A DNA stretch of 38,899 nucleotides. It comes from Pseudomonas frederiksbergensis. Lineage in GTDB: Bacteria; Pseudomonadota; Gammaproteobacteria; Pseudomonadales; Pseudomonadaceae. The translations under genes and the position numbers were made by a program. The notes beneath the pieces were generated by a model. It saw nothing but the letters and a program-made list of their open reading frames with translations, was not told the DNA's origin and ran no database searches. Location: contig NZ_JQGJ02000031.1 in NCBI RefSeq assembly GCF_000802155.2, forward strand, positions 1 through 38,899. The letters run 5' to 3'. This document shows, in pieces, positions 22,331-30,359 of the stretch (the stretch's first letter is position 1; each line of letters opens with the position of its first letter).

Positions 22331-24817
22331 ATGGCGACATCCAACAATTTCGCGAAACAGTGGTTTGATGCCCGCGGCTGGAAGCCATTCGCTTTTCAAC
22401 AAAACGTGTGGGCCGCGGTCAAGCGTGGCGAGTCGGGGCTTTTGCACGCCAGCACCGGCGCCGGCAAGACCTACGCCGTCTGGTTCGCCGCCCTCAATCG
22501 TTTCGCGCGTTCACTGCCACCGCCGGATAAACCGCGCAAACGCAAACCACCGGCCGAACCGTTGACGGTCTTGTGGATCACCCCCATGCGCGCCTTGGCC
22601 GCCGACACTGCCAAAGCCCTCGAAGCACCGCTCACGCCGCTGCAAATCCCTTGGACCGTCGGCCTGCGTACCGGTGATACCAGCGCCAGCGAGCGCGCCC
22701 GCCAAGGCCGGCGCCTGCCCACGGCGCTGATCACCACGCCGGAGAGCTTGACCCTGATGCTGGCCCGCGCCGACGCGCAAACCGCCGTTTCGACGTTGCG
22801 CATGGTCGTGGTGGATGAATGGCACGAACTGCTCGGCAACAAACGTGGCGTGCAACTGCAACTGGCCCTGGCTCGCTTGCGCCGCTGGCATCCCGAGCTG
22901 ATCGTCTGGGGAGTCTCCGCGACCTTGGGCAACCAGGCCCACGCCGAACAGGTGTTGATCCCGCAAGGCAACGGGATCAGCGTACAGGGCGCCAACGCCA
23001 AGACCCTGCAAGTCGATACGCTATTGCCACCGACTCTGGAACGTTTCCCCTGGGCCGGGCACATCGGCTTGAAAATGCTGCCCCAGGTCGTCGCCGAAAT
23101 CGATGTCAGCAACAGTTGCTTGGTCTTCACCAACACCCGGGCACAGTCGGAAATCTGGTATCAGGCGATCCTGGAGGCACGTCCGGATTGGGCCGGGCTG
23201 ATCGCGCTGCATCACAGCTCGTTGTCCCGCGACACCCGGGACTGGGTGGAGCAGGCTCTCAAGGACGGTCAACTCAAAGCAGTCGTATGCACGTCCAGTC
23301 TGGATCTGGGCGTGGATTTCCTGCCGGTGGAACGCGTGCTGCAAATCGGTTCGGCCAAAGGCGTCGCACGATTGATGCAGCGTGCCGGACGCTCTGGCCA
23401 CGCGCCGGGGCGGACCTCGCGAATAACCCTGGTGCCGACCCACAGCTTGGAATTGATCGAGGCCGCCGCCGCGCAGGATGCCGTGGCGCAGCGACGCATC
23501 GAGCCCCGCGAATCGCCGCGCAAGCCCTTGGACGTCTTGGTCCAGCATCTGGTCAGCATGGCCCTGGGCGGCGGTTTCACGCCGGATGAATTATTCGACG
23601 AGGTACGCGGCGCCTGGGCCTACCGCGACCTGAACCCTGCCGAATGGGCCTGGGCCCTGGCGTTCGTGCGCCACGGCGGCCTGTCATTGACAGCCTACCC
23701 TGACTACCGGCGAGTCGAACCGGACGAACACGGTATCTGGCGTGTACCTGACGCCCGTCTGGCCCGGCGCCACCGCATGAGCATCGGCACCATCGTCAGC
23801 GACGCCAGCCTGCAACTGAAATTCTGGAGCAAAGGCGGAGGTGGCAAGACCCTGGGCAGCGTGGAAGAAGGCTTTATCGCGCGGCTGCGCCCCGGCGACG
23901 GTTTTCTGTTCGCTGGGCGACTGCTCGAATTGGTCCGGGTCGAAGACATGACGGCTTATGTGCGGCGCAGCCAGGCGAAAAAAGCCGCGGTGCCACGTTG
24001 GAACGGCGGGCGCATGCCACTTTCCAGCGAACTCGCCGCCGCCGTTGTAGCGCGCCTGAGCGAGGCCGCCGCAGGCCATTTCAAGGGCCCGGAAATGCAA
24101 GCGGTGCAGCCGCTTTTATCAACGCAGATGCGCTGGTCCGGGCTGCCCACGCAGGGTTCGTTGCTGGCCGAAGCACTCAAGTCCCGGGAGGGCTGGCACC
24201 TGTTCCTGTATCCGTTCGCCGGACGCCAGGTTCATCTCGGGCTCGCCAGCCTGTTGGCCTGGCGCGTCAGTCAGCGACAACCGGTAACGTTTTCCATCGC
24301 GGTCAATGACTACGGCCTGGAACTGCTCAGCGCCACCGAACTGGATTGGTCAGCGCACCTGAACCCGGCGCTCCTGCGTACCGACAACCTGCTGCCCGAC
24401 GTTCTCGCCAGCCTGAATGCCGGGGAGCTGGCCCTTCGGCGCTTCCGCGAGATCGCCCGGATCGCCGGCCTGGTATTCGCCGGTTACCCCGGCGCGCCGA
24501 AGAGCACCCGGCAAGTCCAGGCCTCCAGCGGGTTGTTCTATCAAGTGTTCAAACAATACGACGTCGATAACCTGCTGCTGGCCCAGGCCGGCGAGGAAGT
24601 CTTGCGCGAAGAATTGGATATACGCCGACTGGAGCAAACCTTGGAACGCCTCGATACGTTGAAGCTGGACCTGCATTTCATCAAGCGTCCTACCCCACTG
24701 GCCTTCCCGTTGCTGGTAGAGCGATTGCGCGAAAGCATGAGTTCGGAAAAGCTCGCCGATCGCATCCGCCGGATGGTCACCGACCTGGAACGAACCGCTG
24801 ATAAAGGAAACGCCTGA
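22331..24817 (+). CDS. ligase-associated DEXH-box DNA helicase (Lhr-core type)
   Basis: The 828-residue superfamily 2 helicase has Walker A STGAGKT (41-47), a DEXH box as DEWH at 162-165, motif Ia ITPMRALAADTA, motif III GVSATLGN, and the motif IV-VI region VFTNTRAQSEIWYQ, TSSLDLGVDFLPVE and MQRAGRSGHAPG. The C-terminal half contains the winged-helix and Lhr-specific domain seen in the core of Lhr helicases, without the long extension of full Lhr. It belongs to the ligase-associated DNA damage response helicase family. The start ATG has GCAGG upstream. The TGA shares a base with the ATG of the phosphoesterase gene, so the two are coupled. Confidence 0.93.
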   Translation: MATSNNFAKQWFDARGWKPFAFQQNVWAAVKRGESGLLHASTGAGKTYAVWFAALNRFARSLPPPDKPRKRKPPAEPLTVLWITPMRALAADTAKALEAPLTPLQIPWTVGLRTGDTSASERARQGRRLPTALITTPESLTLMLARADAQTAVSTLRMVVVDEWHELLGNKRGVQLQLALARLRRWHPELIVWGVSATLGNQAHAEQVLIPQGNGISVQGANAKTLQVDTLLPPTLERFPWAGHIGLKMLPQVVAEIDVSNSCLVFTNTRAQSEIWYQAILEARPDWAGLIALHHSSLSRDTRDWVEQALKDGQLKAVVCTSSLDLGVDFLPVERVLQIGSAKGVARLMQRAGRSGHAPGRTSRITLVPTHSLELIEAAAAQDAVAQRRIEPRESPRKPLDVLVQHLVSMALGGGFTPDELFDEVRGAWAYRDLNPAEWAWALAFVRHGGLSLTAYPDYRRVEPDEHGIWRVPDARLARRHRMSIGTIVSDASLQLKFWSKGGGGKTLGSVEEGFIARLRPGDGFLFAGRLLELVRVEDMTAYVRRSQAKKAAVPRWNGGRMPLSSELAAAVVARLSEAAAGHFKGPEMQAVQPLLSTQMRWSGLPTQGSLLAEALKSREGWHLFLYPFAGRQVHLGLASLLAWRVSQRQPVTFSIAVNDYGLELLSATELDWSAHLNPALLRTDNLLPDVLASLNAGELALRRFREIARIAGLVFAGYPGAPKSTRQVQASSGLFYQVFKQYDVDNLLLAQAGEEVLREELDIRRLEQTLERLDTLKLDLHFIKRPTPLAFPLLVERLRESMSSEKLADRIRRMVTDLERTADKGNA

Positions 24818-25473
24818 TGCCTGCGCCCTACCCCGTCAACCTTGCCGGCGAAGAGCTCTGGCTGCTGCCAGAGAAAGCGCTGTATTGGCCAGCCCAGGAA
24901 ACCTTGATGGTGGCCGACGCGCACTTCGGCAAGGCCGCTGCCTATCGCAGCCTCGGTCAACCGGTGCCCCACGGCACGACGGCGAGCAATATCGCCGTGC
25001 TGGATAAATTGCTGGCGAGCCTGCCGTGCCGACTGTTGATTTTCCTCGGGGATTTTCTTCATGGGCCAGGTTCCCATGCCCCTGGCACCTTGAAGGCACT
25101 GGCCGACTGGCGTGAAAAGCATCAACAACTCGCCATCACGCTCATACGCGGCAACCACGACAAACGTGCCGGCGATCCGCCGCCGACAATGAATATCCGG
25201 GTCGTTCCGGAACCGTTGCTGCTGGGTCCATTCGCCGTGCAACACGAGCCGACGGCGCATGCGAGCCGGCACGTGTTGGCCGGCCACGTACATCCGGTCT
25301 ATCACCTGGCCGGCAGAGGCAGGCAACGGCTGCGCCTGCCGTGTTTTCGCCTAGGCAGCGACACCAGCCTCCTGCCGGCTTTCGGTGCATTCACCGGAGG
25401 CTATCGAGTAGAGCACGACAATGACTGCAAGATATTCGTGGTCGGCGACAACGAAATATGGCCCGTCAGTTGA
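24817..25473 (+). CDS. pdeM: ligase-associated DNA damage response endonuclease PdeM (metallophosphoesterase)
   Basis: The 218-residue calcineurin-like phosphoesterase has every metal-binding motif: DAHFG (Asp34, His36), GDFLH (about 78-82), GNHD (112-115) and GHVH (156-159). It is the MPE partner of the Lhr-core helicase, ligase and exonuclease. Homologues are manganese-dependent phosphodiesterases that act as DNA endonucleases; that is knowledge of the family. The start shares one base with the helicase stop (TGATG), with AAAGGA upstream, so coupled translation is likely. A 21-bp hairpin overlaps its stop and separates it from a convergent small gene. Confidence 0.92.
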   Translation: MPAPYPVNLAGEELWLLPEKALYWPAQETLMVADAHFGKAAAYRSLGQPVPHGTTASNIAVLDKLLASLPCRLLIFLGDFLHGPGSHAPGTLKALADWREKHQQLAITLIRGNHDKRAGDPPPTMNIRVVPEPLLLGPFAVQHEPTAHASRHVLAGHVHPVYHLAGRGRQRLRLPCFRLGSDTSLLPAFGAFTGGYRVEHDNDCKIFVVGDNEIWPVS

Positions 25474-25503
25474 AGCACATTGGCTTCAGCTGACGGGCCA
25501 TAT
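25456..25503. terminator. 21-bp hairpin shared by convergent genes
   Basis: A stem of 21 positions with one mismatch (arms 25456-25476 and 25483-25503, six-base loop) contains the pdeM stop codon and ends five bases before the stop of the small gene on the opposite strand. It probably terminates transcription in both directions, though T runs are weak. Confidence 0.7.
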
Positions 25504-25508
25504 CTTGA

Positions 25509-25715
25509 TCAGGCTACGGGCGCAGGAGGCGGCTCGTCGGGAAGCGTCGGTTCACCGGGCTCGGTGGGATCCGTTGGATTGGGGTCAGGATCGGGGTCAC
25601 CCGGAATGCCGCCTGCCGCTTCAGCAGGATGGGCCAGCAGTGACCAGGCCAGGACGCCGATCTGATTGGGCTCAAGCCTTGCCAGTTCGGCACTGATTCG
25701 CGGATCGATCTTCAT
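25509..25715 (-). CDS. small protein with Pro/Asp-rich C-terminal tail, unknown
   Basis: This 68-residue protein has a helical-looking N-terminal half (MKIDPRISAELARLEPNQIG then VLAWSLLAHPAEAA) and a C-terminal half with repeated Pro and acidic residues (GDPDPDPNPTDPTEPGEP). AGGAG lies eight bases upstream of the ATG, and the coding stretch is followed by a strong shared terminator. These two signs make it likely to be real. I do not recognise a family, and it lacks a signal peptide or membrane helix. It is on the same strand as dcd but downstream of dcd's terminator, so it probably has its own promoter in the short gap between them or receives read-through. Confidence 0.6.
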   Translation of the reverse strand: MKIDPRISAELARLEPNQIGVLAWSLLAHPAEAAGGIPGDPDPDPNPTDPTEPGEPTLPDEPPPAPVA

Positions 25716-25752
25716 AGAGCTACTCCTGAGCGAAGGCCCATCGGGCTGACGC

Positions 25753-25791
25753 AAAAAAAACGGGCAGTACACTTCATAGAGTGCCTGCCCG
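25753..25791 (-). terminator. intrinsic terminator of dcd
   Basis: On the minus strand CGGGCAG pairs with CTGCCCG, with partial GCACT/AGTGT pairing inside, followed by eight T. It starts 28 bases after the dcd stop at 25819. Confidence 0.85.
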
Positions 25792-25818
25792 CCCAGGAAT
25801 TCCAACAGCTCGTCAGAA

Positions 25819-26385
25819 TCAGGTACGAGGCAATGTCACGCCGCGCTGGCCTTGGTATTTGCCGCCACGATCCTTGTAGGAGACTTCGCACTCCTCATCG
25901 GACTCGAGGAACAACATCTGCGCCACGCCTTCGTTGGCGTAGATCTTCGCCGGCAGGGTCGTTGTGTTGGAAAATTCCAGTGTCACATGGCCTTCCCACT
26001 CCGGTTCCAGCGGCGTGACGTTGACGATGATGCCGCAGCGGGCGTAGGTGCTTTTACCCAGGCAGATGGTCAGCACGTTGCGCGGAATACGGAAGTACTC
26101 GACGGTGCGGGCCAGGGCGAAGGAGTTCGGTGGAATGATGCAAACGTCGCTCTTGACGTCGACGAAGCTCTTTTCGTCGAAGTTCTTCGGGTCGACGGTG
26201 GCCGAGTTGATGTTCGTGAACACCTTGAATTCATCGGCGCAGCGCACATCGTAGCCGTAGCTGGAAACACCGAAGGAAATCAGCCGGTCGGCGCCTTCGC
26301 CACGCATCTGGCGCTCTACGAAGGGCTCGATCATGCCGTGCTCTTGCGCCATGCGGCGAATCCACTTGTCCGATTTGATGCTCAT
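25819..26385 (-). CDS. dcd: dCTP deaminase
   Basis: The 188-residue enzyme deaminates dCTP to dUTP, the main source of dUMP for thymidylate in proteobacteria. Motifs include GVSSYGYDVR, FALARTVEYFRIPRNVLTIC and LGKSTYARCGIIVNVTPLEPEWEGHVTLEFSN, the last holding the catalytic Glu and the binding arginine. Length and motifs match Dcd. AGGAA precedes the ATG. It is followed by its own terminator. In many pseudomonads a mrp/apbC-type gene lies upstream of dcd; here the region upstream is an intergenic gap leading to a cold shock gene on the other strand. Confidence 0.97.
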   Translation of the reverse strand: MSIKSDKWIRRMAQEHGMIEPFVERQMRGEGADRLISFGVSSYGYDVRCADEFKVFTNINSATVDPKNFDEKSFVDVKSDVCIIPPNSFALARTVEYFRIPRNVLTICLGKSTYARCGIIVNVTPLEPEWEGHVTLEFSNTTTLPAKIYANEGVAQMLFLESDEECEVSYKDRGGKYQGQRGVTLPRT

Positions 26386-26451
26386 GGCGGTTTCCTGAAA
26401 TAGCGAGGTGGAAAAAAACTGTCCGGCATCTTACCGGGGCGCGGGGCGGGT

Positions 26452-26607
26452 TCAAAGTGCGAGACGCAAATCTCGCCGATCCACCTTGATTTCCGGGGCC
26501 CGGCAGCCAACGCGCGTGCCGTCAGTCATTAAAACCGAGAAACCTTCGCAAAGACCATTGGCACGTTCCGGAAAAAGGGTTAAGGTGGCGTCACTGTGCT
26601 GCTTGTG
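26452..26607 (-). pseudogene. short open stretch upstream of dcd, possibly a decayed small gene
   Basis: Between two in-frame stops this 51-codon stretch encodes a protein-like sequence (part: GLCEGFSVLMTDGTRVGC and APEIKVDRRDLRLAL). It lacks a start codon at its 5' end; the only in-frame ATG (26529) gives 25 residues and its ribosome site is poorly spaced. A GTG with GAG upstream (26611) is in another frame and stops after six codons, so a one-base shift would be needed to connect it. Third positions are less GC-biased than in neighbours. It could be chance. The rest of the 26386-26738 gap holds the cold shock leader and any dcd promoter. Confidence 0.25.
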
Positions 26608-26624
26608 TCACTGAGAATCTCTAC

Positions 26625-26738
26625 ACGATATGTTGAATTTCGATCCAACCATCTACAAGAATTTTTCCTGCTCTTTGCACTCAGTCTCGGCCAGGGTTCT
26701 TCCTGAGTCGCAGTTATCTTTGTTCAAGGAGTTACACC
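26625..26738 (+). promoter_or_regulatory. probable long 5' leader of the cold shock gene
   Basis: The last 110 or so bases before the csp ATG are AT-richer than the surroundings, contain no ORF, and end with AAGGAG at 26726-26731. Long structured leaders that act as thermosensors are known for csp genes. I could not place a confident promoter, so the 5' boundary is approximate. Confidence 0.4.
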
Positions 26739-26948
26739 ATGTCTAATCGCCAAACCGGTACCGTTAAGTGGTTCAACGATGAAAAAGGCTTCGGCTTCAT
26801 CACCCCACAATCCGGTGACGACCTGTTCGTTCACTTCAAAGCTATCCAATCCGACGGCTTCAAAAGCCTGAAAGAAGGCCAACAGGTTTCTTTCATCGCT
26901 ACCCGCGGTCAGAAAGGCATGCAAGCTGAAGAAGTTCAAGTTATCTAA
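26739..26948 (+). CDS. cold shock protein (CspA family)
   Basis: The 69-residue single-domain OB-fold protein binds single-stranded RNA and DNA. Both ribonucleoprotein motifs are intact: RNP1 KGFGFI and RNP2 LFVHF, with the TGTVKWFN start. It acts as an RNA chaperone during cold shock or growth phase changes; several paralogues exist in pseudomonads and I cannot assign which one this is. A strong ribosome site (AAGGAG) and a long upstream leader precede it. A perfect terminator hairpin follows. Confidence 0.96.
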   Translation: MSNRQTGTVKWFNDEKGFGFITPQSGDDLFVHFKAIQSDGFKSLKEGQQVSFIATRGQKGMQAEEVQVI

Positions 26949-26970
26949 CTTGTCCTTGCTTTAGTAAAAG

Positions 26971-26998
26971 GCCCCGCCCTCAAAAGCGGGGCTTTTTT
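26971..26998 (+). terminator. intrinsic terminator of the cold shock gene
   Basis: GCCCCGC and GCGGGGC form a seven-pair GC stem with a short loop, followed by six T. It starts 22 bases after the stop. Confidence 0.92.
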
Positions 26999-27021
26999 GT
27001 GCCTGTCGGTTTTTCAGTCGC

Positions 27022-27061
27022 AAAAAAAACCTGAGGGAGCGAGCAAGCTCGCTCCCTCAGG
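27022..27061 (-). terminator. terminator of the DUF481 gene built from a REP-type palindrome
   Basis: CCTGAGGGAGCGAGC and its exact reverse complement form a 15-pair stem with a two-base gap. On the minus strand a run of eight T follows. The core GGGAGCGAGC matches the repeat family seen elsewhere in the window. It lies 21 bases after the stop of the gene at 27083. Confidence 0.8.
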
Positions 27062-27082
27062 AGTTCGTTGGTTAGCCTGGAA

Positions 27083-28090
27083 TCACCAGGTCACGCCAAA
27101 CCCGGCCGTATAACGCGTCTTGCTCAGGTCGCTGTCTTCCGTCCCTTCGATCACATCCTTCTCGGCCTTGAGGTTGAGCGATGCCCAGTCGGTCACCTTG
27201 TAGCGCAACCCGACCTCGGCGTCATAGGCGTACTCGGCTACGCCGGACAATGGCTTGCCCACTTCGCCATTGGTGAACAACTCGACCCGCTTGCCGATCA
27301 GGTAGCGGTTGTAATCCCACTTCATCGCCACGGAATAGAAGTTGTCCGTGCCGCCATCGCGGTATTCGTAATCGGTGCGGTTGAGCAGCGACCCCAGGGA
27401 GAATGCCCCCAGTTCATCGTCCCAGAACTGATAACCGGGACCGGTACCCACCACACGCTGGCGAGCCAGGTCTTCGACCTTGTCGCGCTTGTAGTTCAGG
27501 CGACCTTGCCAGAACCATTTATCCGTCAGGAACCGGTCGAGGGAGTATTCCAGCCGCCAATTGTCAGCCGACACCACATCGTCCTGGAATTCACGGTTGT
27601 ATTCGCCTTCGGCGGTGTGCCGCCATCTGCCATGGCGCGCCGAAGTCTTGAAGTCGATATCGTAATCATCGGTATCGGCCTCCGCGCGCTGATAATCCAA
27701 TGCGGCGTCGATATTGCCTTTCCAGACCAGATCCTCGACCACCGGCTTGGGCTTGAGAATCTGTTGGATACTCGCCAGCTCGACGGTCTTGGGGGCGTCA
27801 CCGTTGGCCAAGGTCACCTTGCCATCCTCGGCCGCCTGCAACGCCTTGGCCTTTTCGCCAGTGTAGGCGTCCTGCTTGACCAGCAACTGCTGGTCACTCT
27901 CAAGGGTCTTGACCTGTTTCCAGTCGATAGGGATCGCGCCGGCGTAATCGGTCTGGATCAGCAGCTTGCCGCCGTCGAAAACAGTGATCTTGCCGCTGAG
28001 CTTGTCGCCGTTCTTCAACCAGACGGTATCGGCAAGCAAGGGCATGGAGGCGCTCGTAACAGCTAGGCACAGCAGGGTTCTGGACAACAT
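27083..28090 (-). CDS. DUF481 family outer membrane beta-barrel protein
   Basis: The 335-residue protein has a Sec signal peptide (MLSRTLLCLAVTSASMPLLA) and a short N-terminal domain of about 100 residues (TVWLKNGDKLSGKITVFDGG). It then has a C-terminal beta-barrel region of alternating aromatic and charged strands ending in YTAGFGVTW, with a terminal aromatic residue as in outer membrane proteins. This is the DUF481 (YdiY-like) family, of unknown role. The ATG at 28090 coincides with the signal peptide but lacks a clear Shine-Dalgarno. A candidate promoter core with GATAAT lies 30-40 bases upstream. A REP-derived palindrome terminates it. Confidence 0.85.
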   Translation of the reverse strand: MLSRTLLCLAVTSASMPLLADTVWLKNGDKLSGKITVFDGGKLLIQTDYAGAIPIDWKQVKTLESDQQLLVKQDAYTGEKAKALQAAEDGKVTLANGDAPKTVELASIQQILKPKPVVEDLVWKGNIDAALDYQRAEADTDDYDIDFKTSARHGRWRHTAEGEYNREFQDDVVSADNWRLEYSLDRFLTDKWFWQGRLNYKRDKVEDLARQRVVGTGPGYQFWDDELGAFSLGSLLNRTDYEYRDGGTDNFYSVAMKWDYNRYLIGKRVELFTNGEVGKPLSGVAEYAYDAEVGLRYKVTDWASLNLKAEKDVIEGTEDSDLSKTRYTAGFGVTW

Positions 28091-28200
28091 AAGCGATAAT
28101 GGGCTCAAGTTTTCGGTGAAAAGGCGGCATTATCCCCCAGGATGACACCTCAGGAACGACTGACCTGCGTATGGATGATGAGTTCATTTATCAACACGCT

Positions 28201-28220
28201 CTGTAGGAATTAATCTACAG
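28201..28220. promoter_or_regulatory. 20-base dyad upstream of the alkyltransferase-like gene
   Basis: CTGTAGGAATTAATCTACAG has perfect six-base arms (CTGTAG/CTACAG) separated by eight bases. It lies 26 to 45 bases before the start at 28246, an operator-like position. The CTG-N14-CAG spacing is not that of a LexA box. Confidence 0.35.
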
Positions 28221-28245
28221 ACGGACACTTTCAGGAACCGTGCTT

Positions 28246-28599
28246 GTGACTGACACTCCTGCGGATACCGAGAACGCCGCCCATATCCGCCGCACCACGC
28301 TTTATCTGACCCTCGCGCAGGTGCCCGCCGGCAAGGTCGTAACCTATGGCCAGCTCGCCGAGATGGCCGGCCTGGGCCGCGCCGCGCGCTGGGTCGGACG
28401 AACCCTCAGCCAATTGCCGAACGACACCAAGCTGCCCTGGCATCGCGTACTGGGTGCCGGTGGTCGGATCAGCCTGCCGGCGGGCACCGCCTCAGGGGAC
28501 GAACAACGCGCACGCCTGCGCACGGAAGGGATCAGTATCCTGAACAATCGTGTTGATATTCAGCGCCATGGCTGGCGCCCGGTAGAGCACAGCGGTTAG
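28246..28599 (+). CDS. alkyltransferase-like protein (MGMT fold, PWHR)
   Basis: This 117-residue protein matches the DNA-binding domain of O6-alkylguanine-DNA alkyltransferases, with the helix-turn-helix QVPAGKVVTYGQLAEMAGL and the arginine finger region. The active-site PCHR motif is changed to PWHR (LPWHRVLGAG), Trp65 in place of the acceptor Cys. Such proteins cannot transfer the alkyl group; homologues bind O6-alkylguanine lesions and hand them to nucleotide excision repair. The start is the GTG at 28246, with AGGA nine bases upstream; the GTG at 28240 is too close to that site. It is a separate transcription unit with a nearby dyad. Confidence 0.88.
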   Translation: MTDTPADTENAAHIRRTTLYLTLAQVPAGKVVTYGQLAEMAGLGRAARWVGRTLSQLPNDTKLPWHRVLGAGGRISLPAGTASGDEQRARLRTEGISILNNRVDIQRHGWRPVEHSG

Positions 28600-28643
28600 A
28601 GTGCGCGCTTTGTTTTCGCAATTTTTGAGGCAGACTCCAGCCC

Positions 28644-30215
28644 ATGCCCCGTAAAACCTGGCGCGCCGCCCTCGCCGCCTATGCCAGTCCTTCGACGCTC
28701 GTGCTGTTGCTGCTAGGCTTCGCCGCCGGCTTGCCGTACATGCTGGTGTTCTCCACGCTCTCGGTCTGGTTGCGCGAAGCGGGCGTGGCGCGCGAGACCA
28801 TCGGTTACGCCAGCCTGATCGGCCTGGCATATGCCTTCAAATGGGTCTGGTCGCCCTTGCTGGACCAATGGCGCCTGCCATTGCTGGGCAAGCTGGGGCG
28901 CCGCCGGTCGTGGCTAGTGCTTTCCCAGGGGCTCGTCATCCTGGGTTTGGTGGGCATGGGCTTCTGCGATCCGCAGAAGCACCTGTCCTGGCTGATCGCA
29001 ATCGCGGTGATAGTGGCCTTCGCCTCCGCCACCCAGGACATCGCCGTCGATGCCTATCGATTGGAAATCGTCGACGACACCCGCCAGGCCGCGCTGGCCG
29101 CCAGCTACATGTCCGGCTACCGGATCGCCGCCCTGCTGGCAACCGCTGGTGCGCTGTTTTTCGCCGAAGGGTTCGGCTCCACCGGGTTCAGCTACAAGCA
29201 TTCGGCATGGGCCGGCACGTACCTGCTGTTCGGCCTATTGATGGTGCCAGCACTGCTGACCTCGCTGTTCATGCGCGAGCCACCCGTGCCACTGCGCACC
29301 CAGCTACAGGCCGGTCGCTATACCTTCGTCCATCAATTGGCGTCGGTCTTCGTCTTGATCGTGCTGCTGGTGTCGGTCCCGGCGATGTTCACCCAGCTCT
29401 ATAACACCGACTTTGCCAGCGTGCTGTTCGAAGGCGTCAGCCTGCTCGACCTGCTGCTCGAAGATCGGGCCTTCCTGCGCGCCATCCTCTATATCATCCT
29501 GACGGCCCTGTGCCTGTCCTCGATGGGCCGTCGTGGCCTGGCACCCGTGCTGACGCCGGTCAACGACTTCATCCTGCGCTACCGCTGGCAGGCACTGCTG
29601 CTGCTCGGACTGATCGCCACCTACCGGATGTCCGACACGGTCATGGGCGTCATGGCCAACGTCTTCTACATCGACCAAGGGTTCACCAAGGATCAGATCG
29701 CCAGCGTCAGCAAGATCTTCGGGTTGATCATGACGCTGGTGGGCGCCGGCATGGGCGGCCTGCTCATCGTGCGATTCGGCATCTTGCCGATCCTGTTCAT
29801 TGGGGGCGTATCTTCGGCAGCCACCAACATCCTGTTCCTGATGCTCACGGACATGGGCGCCGACCTGCAGATGCTGATTGTCACGATCTCCCTGGACAAT
29901 TTCAGCTCGGGCCTGGCGACTTCGGCATTCGTCGCGTACCTGTCCAGCCTGACCAACCTGAAGTTTTCGGCCACCCAATACGCCCTGCTCAGCTCGATCA
30001 TGCTCCTGCTGCCGCGCTTGATCGGCGGTTACTCCGGGGTCATGGTGGAGAAATTCGGCTACCACGACTTTTTCCTGATCACCGCCCTGCTTGGCGTTCC
30101 GACCCTGCTGCTGATCGCGCTGCACTGGTATCAGGAAAACCGCCGCCAGGGCTCGACGTCCGGATCGGAGTCGGAACCGGAATCGCCGCCGACCCGGCCC
30201 GCCCAAGAGTCGTAA
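28644..30215 (+). CDS. ampG: AmpG-family muropeptide transporter
   Basis: The 523-residue inner membrane protein of the major facilitator superfamily has about twelve to fourteen helices. AmpG imports GlcNAc-anhydro-muropeptides from the periplasm for cell wall recycling and controls ampC induction where that system is present. Features seen are LLLLGFAAGLPYMLVFSTLSVWLREAG, FASATQDIAVDAYRLEIV and YALLSSIMLLLPRLIGGYSGVMVEKFG. The C-terminus has an acidic Ser/Glu/Pro tail. The ATG is preceded by GAGG. It is alone on this strand between two other units. Confidence 0.92.
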   Translation: MPRKTWRAALAAYASPSTLVLLLLGFAAGLPYMLVFSTLSVWLREAGVARETIGYASLIGLAYAFKWVWSPLLDQWRLPLLGKLGRRRSWLVLSQGLVILGLVGMGFCDPQKHLSWLIAIAVIVAFASATQDIAVDAYRLEIVDDTRQAALAASYMSGYRIAALLATAGALFFAEGFGSTGFSYKHSAWAGTYLLFGLLMVPALLTSLFMREPPVPLRTQLQAGRYTFVHQLASVFVLIVLLVSVPAMFTQLYNTDFASVLFEGVSLLDLLLEDRAFLRAILYIILTALCLSSMGRRGLAPVLTPVNDFILRYRWQALLLLGLIATYRMSDTVMGVMANVFYIDQGFTKDQIASVSKIFGLIMTLVGAGMGGLLIVRFGILPILFIGGVSSAATNILFLMLTDMGADLQMLIVTISLDNFSSGLATSAFVAYLSSLTNLKFSATQYALLSSIMLLLPRLIGGYSGVMVEKFGYHDFFLITALLGVPTLLLIALHWYQENRRQGSTSGSESEPESPPTRPAQES

Positions 30216-30359
30216 CCCCCAAAGGCGTAGGAAAACTCATCAGGTGCCGAAGAAACCGGCACCTCGATCCGGCGACAGGCCACGCGCCTGTACGCCAGGG
30301 CATCTCGCCCGTACAATGCTGCGTCACTTCTCGTCATCAGCAACCGACAACGGCCAACC

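Noticed and set aside
26558..26573. TTGGCACG... considered as a sigma-54 promoter
   Set aside because: The -12 GC element is missing; GGAA occurs in place of TTGC.
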